A stretch of DNA of 64,000 nucleotides, taken from NCBI GenBank assembly GCA_963678555.2, contig CAXXJA010000002.1, forward strand, positions 992,001 to 1,056,000, given 5' to 3'. The position numbers and the translations under genes were made by a program. This stretch comes from SABI01 sp963678555. Lineage in GTDB: Bacteria > Spirochaetota > Spirochaetia > Sphaerochaetales > Sphaerochaetaceae. The notes beneath the pieces are model-generated. The model had not been told where the DNA came from. It was given only the letters and a program-made list of their open reading frames with translations, and did no database searches. Positions 1 to 8,364 of this stretch are shown here, piece after piece. Within the stretch, counting starts at the first letter, position 1, and every line of letters begins with the position of its first letter.

Positions 1-1043
1 ATCGGGGGACACGCGAGAGTGCAATGCAGGCAGTTCCCCTGATCCGAACGGCATTTTCTCTTGATCCCGACCTGGAGAACAGATTCTCCTACCTCCTCGA
101 CAATGCTATGAAGGCGGCCACGATACGGGTCTTCGTGTTTACCGGTCCCGACACGAACTTCTACCTCAACGGTGTGGAAATCGTTGCCCATCTGGAAGAC
201 CTCCTTGACTCCCGTGAATTTGTGGAGGCGGTCAGGGTACCTGCCAGATACGCTGCGCCTGTCGATGACGACCACAATGCGAAAGATTTCGCACGGGGCC
301 ATGGAGCTGAACTGATGCTTCACATCGAGCCTTCAACCACGTATTCGGTGCAGACAAAACAGGAGAGCAACTCTCTCAGCATAGCTACCTGGGATATGGA
401 ACACACCTACCTTGAAGCGTCAGGAGCATCACAGGTACGGATGGTCCTCATCGACCTCTCCGATAATTCGGTGCTGCTTGACAGCACGATCGACGTCTCC
501 GAGGCCATGAAGAGCGGAGTCACGTTGCATGCAGTCAAGGCGACAGGGACGAAACGCCTCCAGCTCCCTGCCATGCAGCAGCCTCGAGACCTGAGATTTC
601 ACTCGGTACCGGCCACAGTCACCAGAAGCAACCTGAACAGCAGCCTGCTCATGGCAGGCGTAGATATGCCCGACTGGGGATTCGAGACAGGGCTGGAACC
701 CTTTTCTGTCACGAAATTTGATCTGAGCAGCTACAGAAGCCTGGCAGAGCTCGAGAACCTGAAGCGGATCAACGATCACACCTTCTTCCTCTTCGATGTG
801 ATCGAGCATGATCCCTACAGTGATGGTCAGCTCTCCTATGACTATACCTACGGAGCATACCTGGGTGAGGGCGCAGACGGTCGGCTGGCGACATCAGCCT
901 CTGATAGAGCGCTGTACCAGGCTTTCGAGCAGATACTCACAAGCCAGGAATCAAAGGAAATACTGCAAAAGCGGTTCCTTGAGACCTTCTACCGGAAGAC
1001 GATAGCCGAGGCAGTCGCAAAGGCTTCAACCGAACTGTTTTAA
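1..1043 (+). CDS. Unknown protein, 5' end outside the window
   Basis: The reading frame is open from the first base to a TAA at 1041-1043. The first ATG is at 24, but codons before it are also open, so the true start probably lies upstream and the visible part is at least 339 residues. I do not recognise the family. The visible protein is mixed alpha/beta and acidic, with no membrane segment or lipobox in view. It has a VFVFTGPDTNFYLNG stretch near residue 36 and a Tyr/Asp-rich segment near residue 265. The C-terminus is helical and charged. A good intrinsic terminator follows at 1088-1127, which supports this being a real transcription unit end. Function is unknown. Confidence 0.6.
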   Translation, partial: RGTRESAMQAVPLIRTAFSLDPDLENRFSYLLDNAMKAATIRVFVFTGPDTNFYLNGVEIVAHLEDLLDSREFVEAVRVPARYAAPVDDDHNAKDFARGHGAELMLHIEPSTTYSVQTKQESNSLSIATWDMEHTYLEASGASQVRMVLIDLSDNSVLLDSTIDVSEAMKSGVTLHAVKATGTKRLQLPAMQQPRDLRFHSVPATVTRSNLNSSLLMAGVDMPDWGFETGLEPFSVTKFDLSSYRSLAELENLKRINDHTFFLFDVIEHDPYSDGQLSYDYTYGAYLGEGADGRLATSASDRALYQAFEQILTSQESKEILQKRFLETFYRKTIAEAVAKASTELF

Positions 1044-1087
1044 TCAAACGGCCAATATCGACCGATCCCACCCACTCGGAGAAACAC

Positions 1088-1127
1088 GGGGAGAGAAGGT
1101 ACCCAAGCTCTCCCCCACTCCTTTTTT
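1088..1127 (+). terminator. Rho-independent terminator after the first gene
   Basis: GGGGAGAG at 1088-1095 pairs perfectly with CTCTCCCC at 1108-1115 across a 12-base loop. A run of six T follows at 1122-1127. It lies 45 bases after the upstream stop codon. Confidence 0.75.
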
Positions 1128-1700
1128 CTCATACTCCTCAGAAGAAGACCGTTCTGCCACTTCATCGCTTGAACACCTTAATGAGGAAAACTCAGACCAT
1201 ATCCAGCAAGAATGACAAATCAGGGTTGACTCAGAGCAATGGGCTCAGGTCACCACTTCTTAAGAAAAACAATCAACGACGGGACGATGTTCTGTAATCG
1301 CCCTTTAGTGGTATCAATTGAATCACAAAGTTGTATCACAGGTAGGTATCAACGTTCAAAACAGAGGCATGAATAAAAGTTCTATATTCCTCATCGCGAT
1401 CCGGTACGTGCCGTGAGGGGCGTTTTTCTGCTGAGACGACAAAACGCGCCCCAAAGAGCGCGTCTCGTACAAGAACCGTTTTTATTCCGCATTATGACGG
1501 CTACTCTGTCCGGTACGTACATGCCGGTTACTTGAAAGGTTCGTCGACCTGACCACTTCGCCAGCAAAGTTCAGGCACTTCCCAGGCCTTGCGACCTGGT
1601 CACTTCTCTGAACATCTATAGTATCGGCTATCAGATTAATGATGTCAATGTTCCTCATGACATCTTCATCATTGACTAACCCGAAAAAGAAAAACCCAAA
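1128..1700. other. Gene-free stretch, possibly decayed mobile DNA
   Basis: No convincing coding frame, tRNA or structured RNA is visible here. Near 1422-1455 there is an imperfect inverted repeat (GGGGCGTTTT against AAAACGCGCCCC). Around 1549-1615 two similar short motifs, GACCTGACCACTTC and GACCTGGTCACTTC, recur about 55 bases apart. Repeated short motifs of this style occur at the ends of IS21-family elements, but no transposase frame remains nearby, so any remnant is old. Confidence 0.2.
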
Positions 1701-1724
1701 GAAAAAGGATGTCTTTCGACATCC
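1701..1724 (-). terminator. Rho-independent terminator of tRNA-Lys
   Basis: On the minus strand a 7-bp stem (GGATGTC at 1707-1713 with GACATCC at 1718-1724, four-base loop) is followed by a T-rich run (complement of 1701-1706 and further A-rich sequence). It lies about ten bases downstream of the tRNA 3' end. Confidence 0.8.
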
Positions 1725-1733
1725 CGATTGTTC

Positions 1734-1806
1734 TGAGCTACGCTGGGTTCGAACCAGCGACCCACGCCTTAAAAGGGCGTTGCTCTACCAGCTGAGCTAG
1801 TAGCCC
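1734..1806 (-). tRNA. tRNA-Lys (anticodon TTT)
   Basis: The minus strand folds into a complete 73-nt cloverleaf. The acceptor is GGGCTAC against GTAGCTC (one G-U pair) with discriminator A. The D-arm is GCTC/GAGC. The anticodon stem ACGCC/GGCGT encloses CTTTTAA with TTT as anticodon. The T-arm is GCTGG/CCAGC around TTCGAAC. The CCA end is not encoded. Confidence 0.96.
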
Positions 1807-1867
1807 GTTACGAACGTGTTGGATAGTACCAAGATGACCTGAAAGTGTCAACACTGGGCATAGAAAC

Positions 1868-2323
1868 TTACCGCTGTTTTTTCAGAGCATCCATCTCTGC
1901 AGAGACGAGGGAATCACACATCTCATTGAGTTCGATTCCACTGTGACCTTTCACCCATACCCAATCAATATTCAGATACTCCCGTGCCTTATCAAGCACC
2001 TGCCAAAGATCCTTATTCTTGACCGGTTTCTTGTTCGCTGTCTTCCATCCGTTTCTTTTCCAATTGTAGATCCAGGAAGTGATTCCCTGCCTCACATACT
2101 GACTGTCGGTACAGAGAGTTACTGAATCGGGGTGGTAGGCCCCGTAAACAAACCGGAGAGCTTCAATCACGGCGGTGAGCTCCATCCGGTTGTTCGTTGT
2201 CTGCATCTCTCCCCCGCTTGAAGAGGCAACAACACCTTGTTCGGTCGAAACGACGTATGCCCACCCACCGGGACCGGGATTTCCAGAACACCCGCCGTCT
2301 GTGTAGATCGTAATTGTATCCAT
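1868..2323 (-). CDS. rnhA: Ribonuclease HI
   Basis: This 151-residue protein is a standard-length RNase HI, which cleaves the RNA strand of RNA-DNA hybrids such as R-loops, primers and misincorporated ribonucleotides in the cytoplasm. The N-terminal YTDGGCSGNPGPGGW block is diagnostic. The four metal-binding carboxylates are visible as D9, E48 (NRMELT), D73 (TDSQYV) and D137, and the flexible-loop histidine is in the GHSG motif near H127. The basic segment around residues 86-103 (YNWKRNGW and following lysines) matches the substrate-handle region of the E. coli enzyme. It starts at an ATG at 2323 and stands alone between tRNA-Lys and the ankyrin gene. Confidence 0.97.
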   Translation of the reverse strand: MDTITIYTDGGCSGNPGPGGWAYVVSTEQGVVASSSGGEMQTTNNRMELTAVIEALRFVYGAYHPDSVTLCTDSQYVRQGITSWIYNWKRNGWKTANKKPVKNKDLWQVLDKAREYLNIDWVWVKGHSGIELNEMCDSLVSAEMDALKKQR

Positions 2324-2446
2324 GCCTCATCCTACGGAGAAACTTTCCTGTCAGTCAAGAACGGGTGAGAAGAAACCTTGGATTTCCCATTGGATCACGA
2401 GAAAGCGTTCTGGAATCAGAGCGAGTCAAGGGCTGCCAGCAACAGA

Positions 2447-3409
2447 TCAGGAAGAGGTCTTCTCTTCAACCTTCTTGAGCAGATCTATCGTCTCCTGTCG
2501 TGCATAGTACCGGTACGCATAATCAAGAGGAGTGTGACCCCTGGTATCTCTGGCGCTGATATCAGCGCCCTTGTCAAGAAGCGCTTTCACGACTTCATGA
2601 TTCTGGGTAAAATGTAGACTCAGAGCAAAGTGAAGCGGAGTCCTGCCCTCACAGCAGGTGCGGTTGATCTCATCGTCATGTTCGATGAGGTAACGGGCCA
2701 CTTCGCAGTTCTCCCCCTCACAGGCAAGCATCAGAGGAGTCCTTTCGCTGGCATCACACCGGTGGAGGTCACAGCCTGCTTCAACGAGTAACGTGACCAG
2801 TTCAATATCATCCAGTGCATGGTACAGGACGCTGTGTCCTTCCCTGTCCATGAAGTTGAAGTCAACGCCAAGTTCAAGAAGAATCGGAACCATCAGGTAC
2901 GGGTCCGGATTCTCATAGATAGCGAAGACCAGAGCGTTTTCCTCCACCAGAAGATAGGAAGGGAGCTGTTCATCCGGTTCGTCATCCCAGTCGAACTCAG
3001 GATAGATATCGAGTCCGAGCGTCGCATCGACACTGGCCCCCTCTTCCAGGAAGAATTCAGGGAGCGTCTTTTCTGTTCTGTGTGCGGCACTGAGAAGGAA
3101 CAGGTAATTCATCTGCGCCTTCGTCGGATGCTGTATCTCCTTGAAGATCCTGATAGCCACGTGCGGATTCTGGTTGTGCTTCACTGACTCTTCGACCAGG
3201 AACAGATCCAGGAACGCACCCCGCTGAATCAGCGCTTCAAGTACCTCTATGTGGGGATTCTGTGTAGCTGCATAGTAGGTCGGCGAATGACCGTTGATGT
3301 CAATGTCATTGATGTTCATCACCTGTGAGAACATACTCTCAAGAAGGTTCACGTCGGCTGTATGTATACACAGATGACAAAGCCGGGCAAAGGTATCAGT
3401 TGAATCCAT
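2447..3409 (-). CDS. Ankyrin-repeat protein
   Basis: This 320-residue protein has no signal peptide and consists almost entirely of ankyrin-type helix-turn-helix repeats. Repeat consensus pieces are clear: INGHSPTYYAA near residue 37, DREGHSVLYHAL near 188, SERTPLMLAC near 221, EGRTPLHFAL near 254 and DTRGHTPLDYAY near 290. The middle, about residues 85-165, is less regular and acidic. Ankyrin proteins act as protein-binding scaffolds, so nothing in the sequence names a partner. The gene is monocistronic, and its ATG at 3409 has only a weak ribosome binding site. It lies back to back with the cobalamin operon. Confidence 0.85.
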   Translation of the reverse strand: MDSTDTFARLCHLCIHTADVNLLESMFSQVMNINDIDINGHSPTYYAATQNPHIEVLEALIQRGAFLDLFLVEESVKHNQNPHVAIRIFKEIQHPTKAQMNYLFLLSAAHRTEKTLPEFFLEEGASVDATLGLDIYPEFDWDDEPDEQLPSYLLVEENALVFAIYENPDPYLMVPILLELGVDFNFMDREGHSVLYHALDDIELVTLLVEAGCDLHRCDASERTPLMLACEGENCEVARYLIEHDDEINRTCCEGRTPLHFALSLHFTQNHEVVKALLDKGADISARDTRGHTPLDYAYRYYARQETIDLLKKVEEKTSS

Positions 3410-3460
3410 GTATCCAGTGTACCATCATTTCATTTCAAGTTGAATAGGAAATTGCACTGA

Positions 3461-3490
3461 TTGACACGTGACGAACAATCTCACTACCAT
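3461..3490 (+). promoter_or_regulatory. Probable promoter of the btu operon
   Basis: A perfect -35 box TTGACA lies at 3461-3466. An 18-base spacer follows, then TACCAT at 3485-3490 as a weaker -10. Transcription would begin about 3497, just at the 5' side of the cobalamin aptamer, which supports the assignment. Confidence 0.5.
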
Positions 3491-3493
3491 AGA

Positions 3494-3700
3494 GCACGAG
3501 TATGGTGTAGGGAAACAGGTGTAAGTCCTGTGCGGTCCCGCCACTGTGACCATGGTACGGGTGATCGGGTGATGACGAGACATCGCCCCTCCATTGAAGA
3601 GCGCTGTTCGACCGGAACAGAAAACTCTTCGAGAAGGATTTACCATATATCCCATGCAGCCAGGAAACCTGCCATACCGCAACCTGTCAGTCTGAGACTG
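3494..3700 (+). promoter_or_regulatory. Cobalamin (B12) riboswitch
   Basis: The leader carries the conserved cobalamin-aptamer blocks in the right order. The core runs from GGGAAACAGGTG at about 3510 through TAAGTCCTGTGCGGTCCCG to the GCCACTG block at 3540-3546. A variable region follows. The 3' B12 box, AGCCAGGAAACCTGCC, lies at about 3658-3673. It sits 5' of btuF, and the region 3674-3760 between the aptamer and the btuF ribosome binding site would be the expression platform. Known members of this class repress uptake genes when adenosylcobalamin is abundant. The exact ends are estimates. Confidence 0.93.
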
Positions 3701-3766
3701 GGCCTACGGAGAATAGGTCGGGTATGTACACTCATGCCCACACACCATCATCATGGAGGAATGGAC

Positions 3767-4687
3767 ATGAAACGTACCATCGCCCTTGTCAGTTGTGCTC
3801 TTCTCTTCACTCTCGCGCTGTTTGCACAGGGTGCCGGAGAGACAATCGAACCGGAAACATCCCGATTCCTTACAGATTCACGGGGAATAGAGATTCCTCT
3901 TCCCGATACCGTGGAGCGAGTGGTATCACTCAGCCCGAACATCACTGAAACGATCTACGCACTGGGCAGGGGAGATACCCTTGTCGGACGGACCGACTAT
4001 TGCAACTACCCGCAGAAGGCTCTTGAAGTACCCTCGGTGGGGGATCTCATGAGTCCCTCTGTAGAGCAGATCATCGCTCTGGAGCCGCAGGTCGTTCTCA
4101 TCAGCACTCTTGGACAGCTTCAGATCATCGATGCTCTGGAAAGTGCAGGAATCACCCTCTTTTACGTCAATGAACCGGGTTCCATGGAGGGCACCTACCA
4201 GATGATCACCATGGTGGGAGAGATGCTGTCAGCTGAGGCTGAGTCACGGACACTGGTCGGGGAGATGAGAGAGCTGATCCGGGATGTACACGCGAAGGTA
4301 GGTGAGGAGGAACCTGTTTCCACCTATTATGTAGCGGGCTTCGGTCAGTGGGGAGACTTCAGTGCGACCGGAGATACGTTCCTTCACGAAATCATCACGC
4401 TTGCGGGGGGAGATAACATTGCCTCGGATGGAAGCAACTGGACCTACTCTCTCGAGCGGCTCATTATGCACGACCCTGAAGTGATTATCCTCCCCGCTAC
4501 CTGGGGTTCCACCTTCGAACAGACCCTCGAAGCCTTCAGTTCATTTGAAGCCTATCAGGGACTTACTGCTGTCAAACAGGGCAGAATATATGATGTCCAG
4601 GCGGATATCCTCAACAGACAGGGACCCCGCTCAGCACTGGCTGTCAAGCTGCTTGCGCAGATCCTCCATTCGGAGCTGTTCAAGTGA
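3767..4687 (+). CDS. btuF: Cobalamin ABC transporter, substrate-binding protein
   Basis: The 306-residue protein begins with a cleavable signal peptide (MKRTIALVSCALLFTLALFA) with no lipobox cysteine next to the cleavage region, so it is predicted to be a free periplasmic protein. The rest is a class III (BtuF/FhuD-like) binding fold, with VERVVSLSPNITETIYALG near the start of the mature part and PSVEQIIALEPQVVL characteristic of the family. The frame is open further upstream to 3461, but that part is the riboswitch. The ATG at 3767 has GGAGG seven bases before it. The stop overlaps the GTG start of btuC. The riboswitch directly upstream identifies the ligand as a corrinoid rather than a siderophore or haem. 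Confidence 0.9.
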   Translation: MKRTIALVSCALLFTLALFAQGAGETIEPETSRFLTDSRGIEIPLPDTVERVVSLSPNITETIYALGRGDTLVGRTDYCNYPQKALEVPSVGDLMSPSVEQIIALEPQVVLISTLGQLQIIDALESAGITLFYVNEPGSMEGTYQMITMVGEMLSAEAESRTLVGEMRELIRDVHAKVGEEEPVSTYYVAGFGQWGDFSATGDTFLHEIITLAGGDNIASDGSNWTYSLERLIMHDPEVIILPATWGSTFEQTLEAFSSFEAYQGLTAVKQGRIYDVQADILNRQGPRSALAVKLLAQILHSELFK

Positions 4688-5691
4688 ACAGGAAGATCGG
4701 TACCCTCACTCTCACATTGGCTCTCCTTGCGACCCTGGTGTTCATGTTCTTTGCATCACTGACCCACGGGAGCGTGACGATTCCCCTGAAAGAGACTGTG
4801 AACATCCTGCTTGGAAACGAAGCGGAACATGCAACGAGCAGGCACATCATATGGAATCTGAGGTTTCCCCGTATCCTCGGGGGTATCATCACAGGAGCGG
4901 CTCTGGCTGCAAGCGGGATGGTGTACCAGGGGCTCTTCCGCAACGTGATGAGCGATCCTTTCGTTCTGGGCATCAGCAGTGGTGCCGCATTCTCGGTCTC
5001 GCTTGGAGCGTACCTCGGCATCGTAAGTGGAGCCGCGGGGACGTATGTGGTACCGCTTGTGGCCTGCACAGGTGCCATACTGACCAGCATCCTCATCTTC
5101 TTCATCTCAGGGGGACTCAGGAACTCCACCACTACCCTTCTGCTGACCGGTGTCGCACTGAACTTTCTTCTCTCTGCCCTGATGACACTGTTTCTCTACC
5201 TGAACCGTACCCAGCTCCATGCGATCCTTCAGTGGACAATGGGTTCGTTCGTCAGCAGTACCTGGACCAAAGTCGGCATTCTCACCGTGACGAGCCTCAT
5301 CGGCATCGCTCCACTGTTTTTTCTGACCCATGAGATGGATCTGCTTCTTCTTGATGAGGACAGTGCCCATTCGATGGGTCTGAGTATGAGAAGAACCCGT
5401 ATACTGCTGCTCATTCTGTGCACCATAAGCACGTCGGCGACAGTGGCCTTCTTCGGCATTATCGGGTTCGTCGGTCTGATGGTTCCTCATATCATGCGAC
5501 TGGTGGTTGGACCGCTTCACAGAAGACTGCTTCCCCTCACCCTCATAGGGGGGGCCATCATGGTCCTCATAAGTGATCTCATAGCCCGAACGGCCATCGC
5601 TCCGACCGAGCTGCCGGTAGGTGTGATCACCAGTATTGCGGGCACTCCCCTCTTTCTGATACTTCTGGTTAGAAGCAGGAGAGGCCTATGA
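4684..5691 (+). CDS. btuC: Cobalamin ABC transporter, permease
   Basis: This 335-residue protein is a hydrophobic FecCD/BtuC-type permease with about ten predicted membrane helices, the normal length for the family. Family blocks are clear: LRFPRILGGIITGAALAASGMVYQ near residue 57, DPFVLGISSGAAF near 92, and GIIGFVGLMVPHIMRLVVG near 257, which forms the coupling loop to the ATPase. It starts at a GTG overlapping the btuF stop (GTGA) and overlaps btuD by the ATGA motif, so the three genes are translationally coupled. It would carry corrinoid across the inner membrane with BtuF and BtuD. Confidence 0.94.
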   Translation: MNRKIGTLTLTLALLATLVFMFFASLTHGSVTIPLKETVNILLGNEAEHATSRHIIWNLRFPRILGGIITGAALAASGMVYQGLFRNVMSDPFVLGISSGAAFSVSLGAYLGIVSGAAGTYVVPLVACTGAILTSILIFFISGGLRNSTTTLLLTGVALNFLLSALMTLFLYLNRTQLHAILQWTMGSFVSSTWTKVGILTVTSLIGIAPLFFLTHEMDLLLLDEDSAHSMGLSMRRTRILLLILCTISTSATVAFFGIIGFVGLMVPHIMRLVVGPLHRRLLPLTLIGGAIMVLISDLIARTAIAPTELPVGVITSIAGTPLFLILLVRSRRGL

Positions 5692-6479
5692 GACAGCCGG
5701 CGATCGAACTGAGGCATCTCACCTTCTCCTATACCGACGAACCTCTGTTCAGGGATCTCTCCCTCTCGTTTCCTCACGGCAGTTTCGTAAGCATCATAGG
5801 TCCCAACGGAGCAGGAAAGACGACTCTCATCAGGGCCCTCATCAGGACGATCGAAACCGGTAGCGGATCTCTGACCTATCACGGGCTGGATGCTTCCCGC
5901 ATGAGCAGGAAAGAGCAGGCAAGGCATATCTCCTTCGTCCCGCAGAGCAACAGGATTACATGGGATCTCAGTGTATACGAATGTGTTGCCATGGGACGCT
6001 ATGCGTACCGTTCCCGGTTCTCACAGCTGACCGGAGAGGACCATGAGCAGGTCAACAGAGCCATCGGGGACCTGGGACTTTCCCATCTCGCTCACAGGGG
6101 AGCCAGTGAACTCAGCGGGGGGGAGTACCAGAGAATGCTCATCGCCCGCGCGATCGCACAGAACTCATCCATTATTGCCCTTGATGAACCGGTAAGCCAT
6201 CTGGACGTACATCATCAGGTGGAGATACTTTCCCTTCTCAAGCGTCTGATCGTCACTCAGGGAGTCACGGTTATCACCGTCCTTCATGACCTGAACGCAG
6301 CCTATGCCTTCAGCGATCAGGTGGTTCTCCTCGACAGAGGAATCCCCGTTGCAACAGGGACCCCACAGGAGATCCTTACCAGAGAGAGGATAGAACAGGT
6401 GTACAGGGTGCATGTCGATGTCATCGAACGGAGCGGGAAAGAGAGAGCTGAACGGGTATTTGTGCCCTTCTGGACGTGA
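5688..6479 (+). CDS. btuD: Cobalamin ABC transporter, ATPase
   Basis: This 263-residue ABC ATPase has Walker A GPNGAGKTT at residues 38-46, a Q-loop (VPQS) near 84, the signature LSGGE at 142-146 and Walker B IIALDEP at 162-168, followed by the D-loop and an H-loop histidine (LHD). It is the energising subunit for BtuC and acts at the inner face of the cytoplasmic membrane. It is the last gene of the riboswitch-controlled operon. No outer-membrane TonB-dependent receptor is linked here. Confidence 0.94.
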   Translation: MRQPAIELRHLTFSYTDEPLFRDLSLSFPHGSFVSIIGPNGAGKTTLIRALIRTIETGSGSLTYHGLDASRMSRKEQARHISFVPQSNRITWDLSVYECVAMGRYAYRSRFSQLTGEDHEQVNRAIGDLGLSHLAHRGASELSGGEYQRMLIARAIAQNSSIIALDEPVSHLDVHHQVEILSLLKRLIVTQGVTVITVLHDLNAAYAFSDQVVLLDRGIPVATGTPQEILTRERIEQVYRVHVDVIERSGKERAERVFVPFWT

Positions 6480-6483
6480 TGAA

Positions 6484-6500
6484 ACCGATTCGCGATCGGT
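6484..6500. terminator. Short hairpin between convergent btuD and ppiC-like genes
   Basis: ACCGAT at 6484-6489 pairs with ATCGGT at 6495-6500 across five bases. It sits exactly in the 27-base gap between two converging genes. There is no strong T-run on either side, so termination is only suggested. Confidence 0.3.
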
Positions 6501-6506
6501 AGGGTC

Positions 6507-6782
6507 TCAGCGGACCCCGGTCTTTTTAATGATATGAAAGCCGAACTGCGTAGGAACCACCGGTGAAACGGCACCGACCGACAGGCGCATACAGGCCTGT
6601 TCGAAAGGCGGCACCATCTGCCCCTGAGTGAACCAGCCGAGATCTCCTCCCTTGCTCTTGCTCGGACAGGTGGAGTACTGACGCGCAAGGGAAGCGAAAT
6701 CGGATCCGGCTCTGATCCGTTTCAGTATCTGCTCCGCAAGGCCTCGTTCTTTGACCAGAATATGTGAAGCTCTCATTTCCAT
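6507..6782 (-). CDS. Parvulin-type peptidyl-prolyl isomerase
   Basis: This 91-residue protein is a single-domain PpiC/parvulin isomerase. Family blocks are present from end to end: RASHILVK at the start, the acidic and cysteine active-site region DFASLARQYSTCPS near residue 28, GGDLGWFTQGQMVPPFE near 46, and TQFGFHIIK near 78. It catalyses cis-trans isomerisation of X-Pro bonds. It has no signal peptide, so it is cytoplasmic, like E. coli PpiC. Its start overlaps the end of the CYTH gene by ten bases, implying co-translation with it. Confidence 0.93.
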   Translation of the reverse strand: MEMRASHILVKERGLAEQILKRIRAGSDFASLARQYSTCPSKSKGGDLGWFTQGQMVPPFEQACMRLSVGAVSPVVPTQFGFHIIKKTGVR

Positions 6783-7345
6783 AGTTCGTATGCTCCTTCT
6801 CTCTGTGCTTTCAGCATCTCGCTGTAGTATCGCCCCTCAAGGGGAACATAGTCCAGCTCGAGTGCGCTGCGGACTCTCATCAGCTCATCGAGAGCTCTAT
6901 CGGTACTGAGATCCGCCACTTCATCCAGAAGGATCTCCATCTCGAGGTACCACCCGAGCGTGCTCACCTCAACGAGCTCGATGGTGAGATGGTTCACTGA
7001 CCACATCCATCCATGCTTTTCTTTCCTGTACAAGGGGATATATCCCAAAGATGAGAAAAAGGAATGTACCTTCCTCATGTCGGGTTCGACGGTGAACTCG
7101 ATCTCCTTATTCACTTCAAGACCGTCCGACCTCTCCTCCTTGCTTTTGCGGGTGAGAAGGACCCCCTCCCGTGACTCGCGGATACGGAACATCGCCTGCT
7201 CCTGGTCATCGACACCCCAGTACAGATCCTTCTTGTCGACCATATCATGTGTTGCATCCTTCGGTACGAAAGAGACTATCCGGTGATACAGATCAGTGAC
7301 TGCATCGGCCTCTATGGCCATTTTGCATTCTATCTCAGTTCCCAT
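6773..7345 (-). CDS. CYTH-domain (triphosphate tunnel) protein
   Basis: The 190-residue protein begins with the EIECK (ExExK) motif diagnostic of the CYTH superfamily, which includes class IV adenylate cyclase, thiamine triphosphatase and inorganic triphosphatase. Further tunnel residues are recognisable: FRIRES near residue 54, LLTRKSK near 64 and KEIEF near 80, all alternating charged residues on beta strands. The C-terminal half contains HLTIELVEV and WYLEMEI, the usual late acidic strands. The exact substrate cannot be read from sequence; CyaB-like adenylate cyclase and triphosphatase are both possible. It is followed by the parvulin gene with overlapping ends. Confidence 0.85.
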   Translation of the reverse strand: MGTEIECKMAIEADAVTDLYHRIVSFVPKDATHDMVDKKDLYWGVDDQEQAMFRIRESREGVLLTRKSKEERSDGLEVNKEIEFTVEPDMRKVHSFFSSLGYIPLYRKEKHGWMWSVNHLTIELVEVSTLGWYLEMEILLDEVADLSTDRALDELMRVRSALELDYVPLEGRYYSEMLKAQREGAYELWK

Positions 7346-7347
7346 AC

Positions 7348-8124
7348 TCAGTCTTTCCAGGGGAATATGATCGATCGAAGCGACCGCCGGCCCACCCTCT
7401 CCCTCTCCTCATACAGGAGTTCGTCCCAGGGTAGGTGTTTCCTCTCTGCCTCAGGATGCTCTTCAAGATAGTCGTACTTCAGCATGAGGATATTCACCGC
7501 TGCACTTCGCGATACTGCAAGCCCGGAAATACCGGGAATGATCGTAGCAAGGAAGATCGACATGACAAACAGGATCACCTGATATACCGAAAGGAATATG
7601 GTGAACAGAAGATTATCTGCAACAAGAACTAGAGACTTTTTCGCACTCTTCAGAGGCGTATCCTGAGGGAACTGCACGGCAAGGGGATAGTAATAGAGGT
7701 TGATGAAGGCAAGGAGCAGCAGCACCCAGAACAGAATCACTGCAAGCACAAGGGCGAACACTGTCTGAAGTGACAGATAGAAGGGTATAACGAACAGTGC
7801 GATTGTGAGCATCACGAGCTCGCCTGCCCACATGAGCAGTGCGTGCTTCCACATCAGTGTGAACGAAGCCAGGAATTCTGGGAATTCAGCCCGTCGTCCC
7901 TTTACCATCGAATGTGCGAGTGTGTTGACACCGGTGGCATAGAATGCATGGAGACCAACCGTCACTGCCATGAGAGCAAACGCAAGAACTACATGGCCTG
8001 CCATGAGAGAAAAAGCCCCGTAGAGGGAAAGCAGAACAAGGAGGTACCCGAGGTTTATGACGACAAGTGAAATCATGTTGTCCCACCCGTCGAAGAAGGC
8101 CTTTTTCAGAAAGAATCCAATCAT
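7348..8124 (-). CDS. Six-helix integral membrane protein of unknown function
   Basis: The protein is predominantly hydrophobic with about six membrane helices, the first near MISLVVINLGYLLVLLSLYG and the last near QVILFVMSIFLATIIPGI. A charged cytoplasmic tail of about 40 residues follows. I chose the ATG at 8124 (258 residues). The frame also extends to a TTG at 8160 but without a ribosome binding site. The architecture resembles small DUF624-like membrane proteins, but I cannot assign a family with certainty. It ends two bases before the CYTH gene, so the three genes 8124-6507 form an operon. Confidence 0.75.
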   Translation of the reverse strand: MIGFFLKKAFFDGWDNMISLVVINLGYLLVLLSLYGAFSLMAGHVVLAFALMAVTVGLHAFYATGVNTLAHSMVKGRRAEFPEFLASFTLMWKHALLMWAGELVMLTIALFVIPFYLSLQTVFALVLAVILFWVLLLLAFINLYYYPLAVQFPQDTPLKSAKKSLVLVADNLLFTIFLSVYQVILFVMSIFLATIIPGISGLAVSRSAAVNILMLKYDYLEEHPEAERKHLPWDELLYEERERVGRRSLRSIIFPWKD

Positions 8125-8171
8125 ACGCCATACAGTACTGTCTCGAGGTGAGAATATCAAGAGAGGGATGC

Positions 8172-8211
8172 AAAAAAAAGCTCCCTATCCCGTTGTTTGG
8201 GAAAAGGGAGC
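8172..8211 (-). terminator. Rho-independent terminator of tRNA-Met
   Basis: On the minus strand a GC-rich hairpin (GCTCCC at 8180-8185 with GGGAGC at 8206-8211, extended by inner CCC/GGG pairs) is followed by eight T residues (the complement of 8172-8179). It directly follows the tRNA. Confidence 0.85.
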
Positions 8212-8216
8212 ATCTC

Positions 8217-8289
8217 TAGCGGCGAAGGGACTTGAACCCCTGACCGAACGGATATGAGCCGTTTGCTCTACCGACTGAGCTACGCCGCC
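8217..8289 (-). tRNA. tRNA-Met (anticodon CAT)
   Basis: The minus strand forms a 73-nt cloverleaf. GGCGGCG at the 5' end pairs with the 3' acceptor strand (first pair G-U), the D-arm is GCTC/GAGC, the anticodon stem AACGG/CCGTT holds CTCATAT with CAT as anticodon, and the T-loop is TTCAAGT. The paired first position argues against an initiator. A lysidine-modified tRNA-Ile2 also has CAT and cannot be excluded. Confidence 0.93.
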
Positions 8290-8364
8290 GCTGTGCTGTC
8301 AACAGGCGACAATATAATCGGCTTGGCATGCTCATGTCAAGAGGATTCCATGCGACAGTATCAA

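Noticed and set aside
3461..3766. An N-terminal extension of btuF over the riboswitch
   Set aside because: The extra codons cover the aptamer and are not protein-like; the ATG at 3767 has the ribosome binding site and gives a proper signal peptide.
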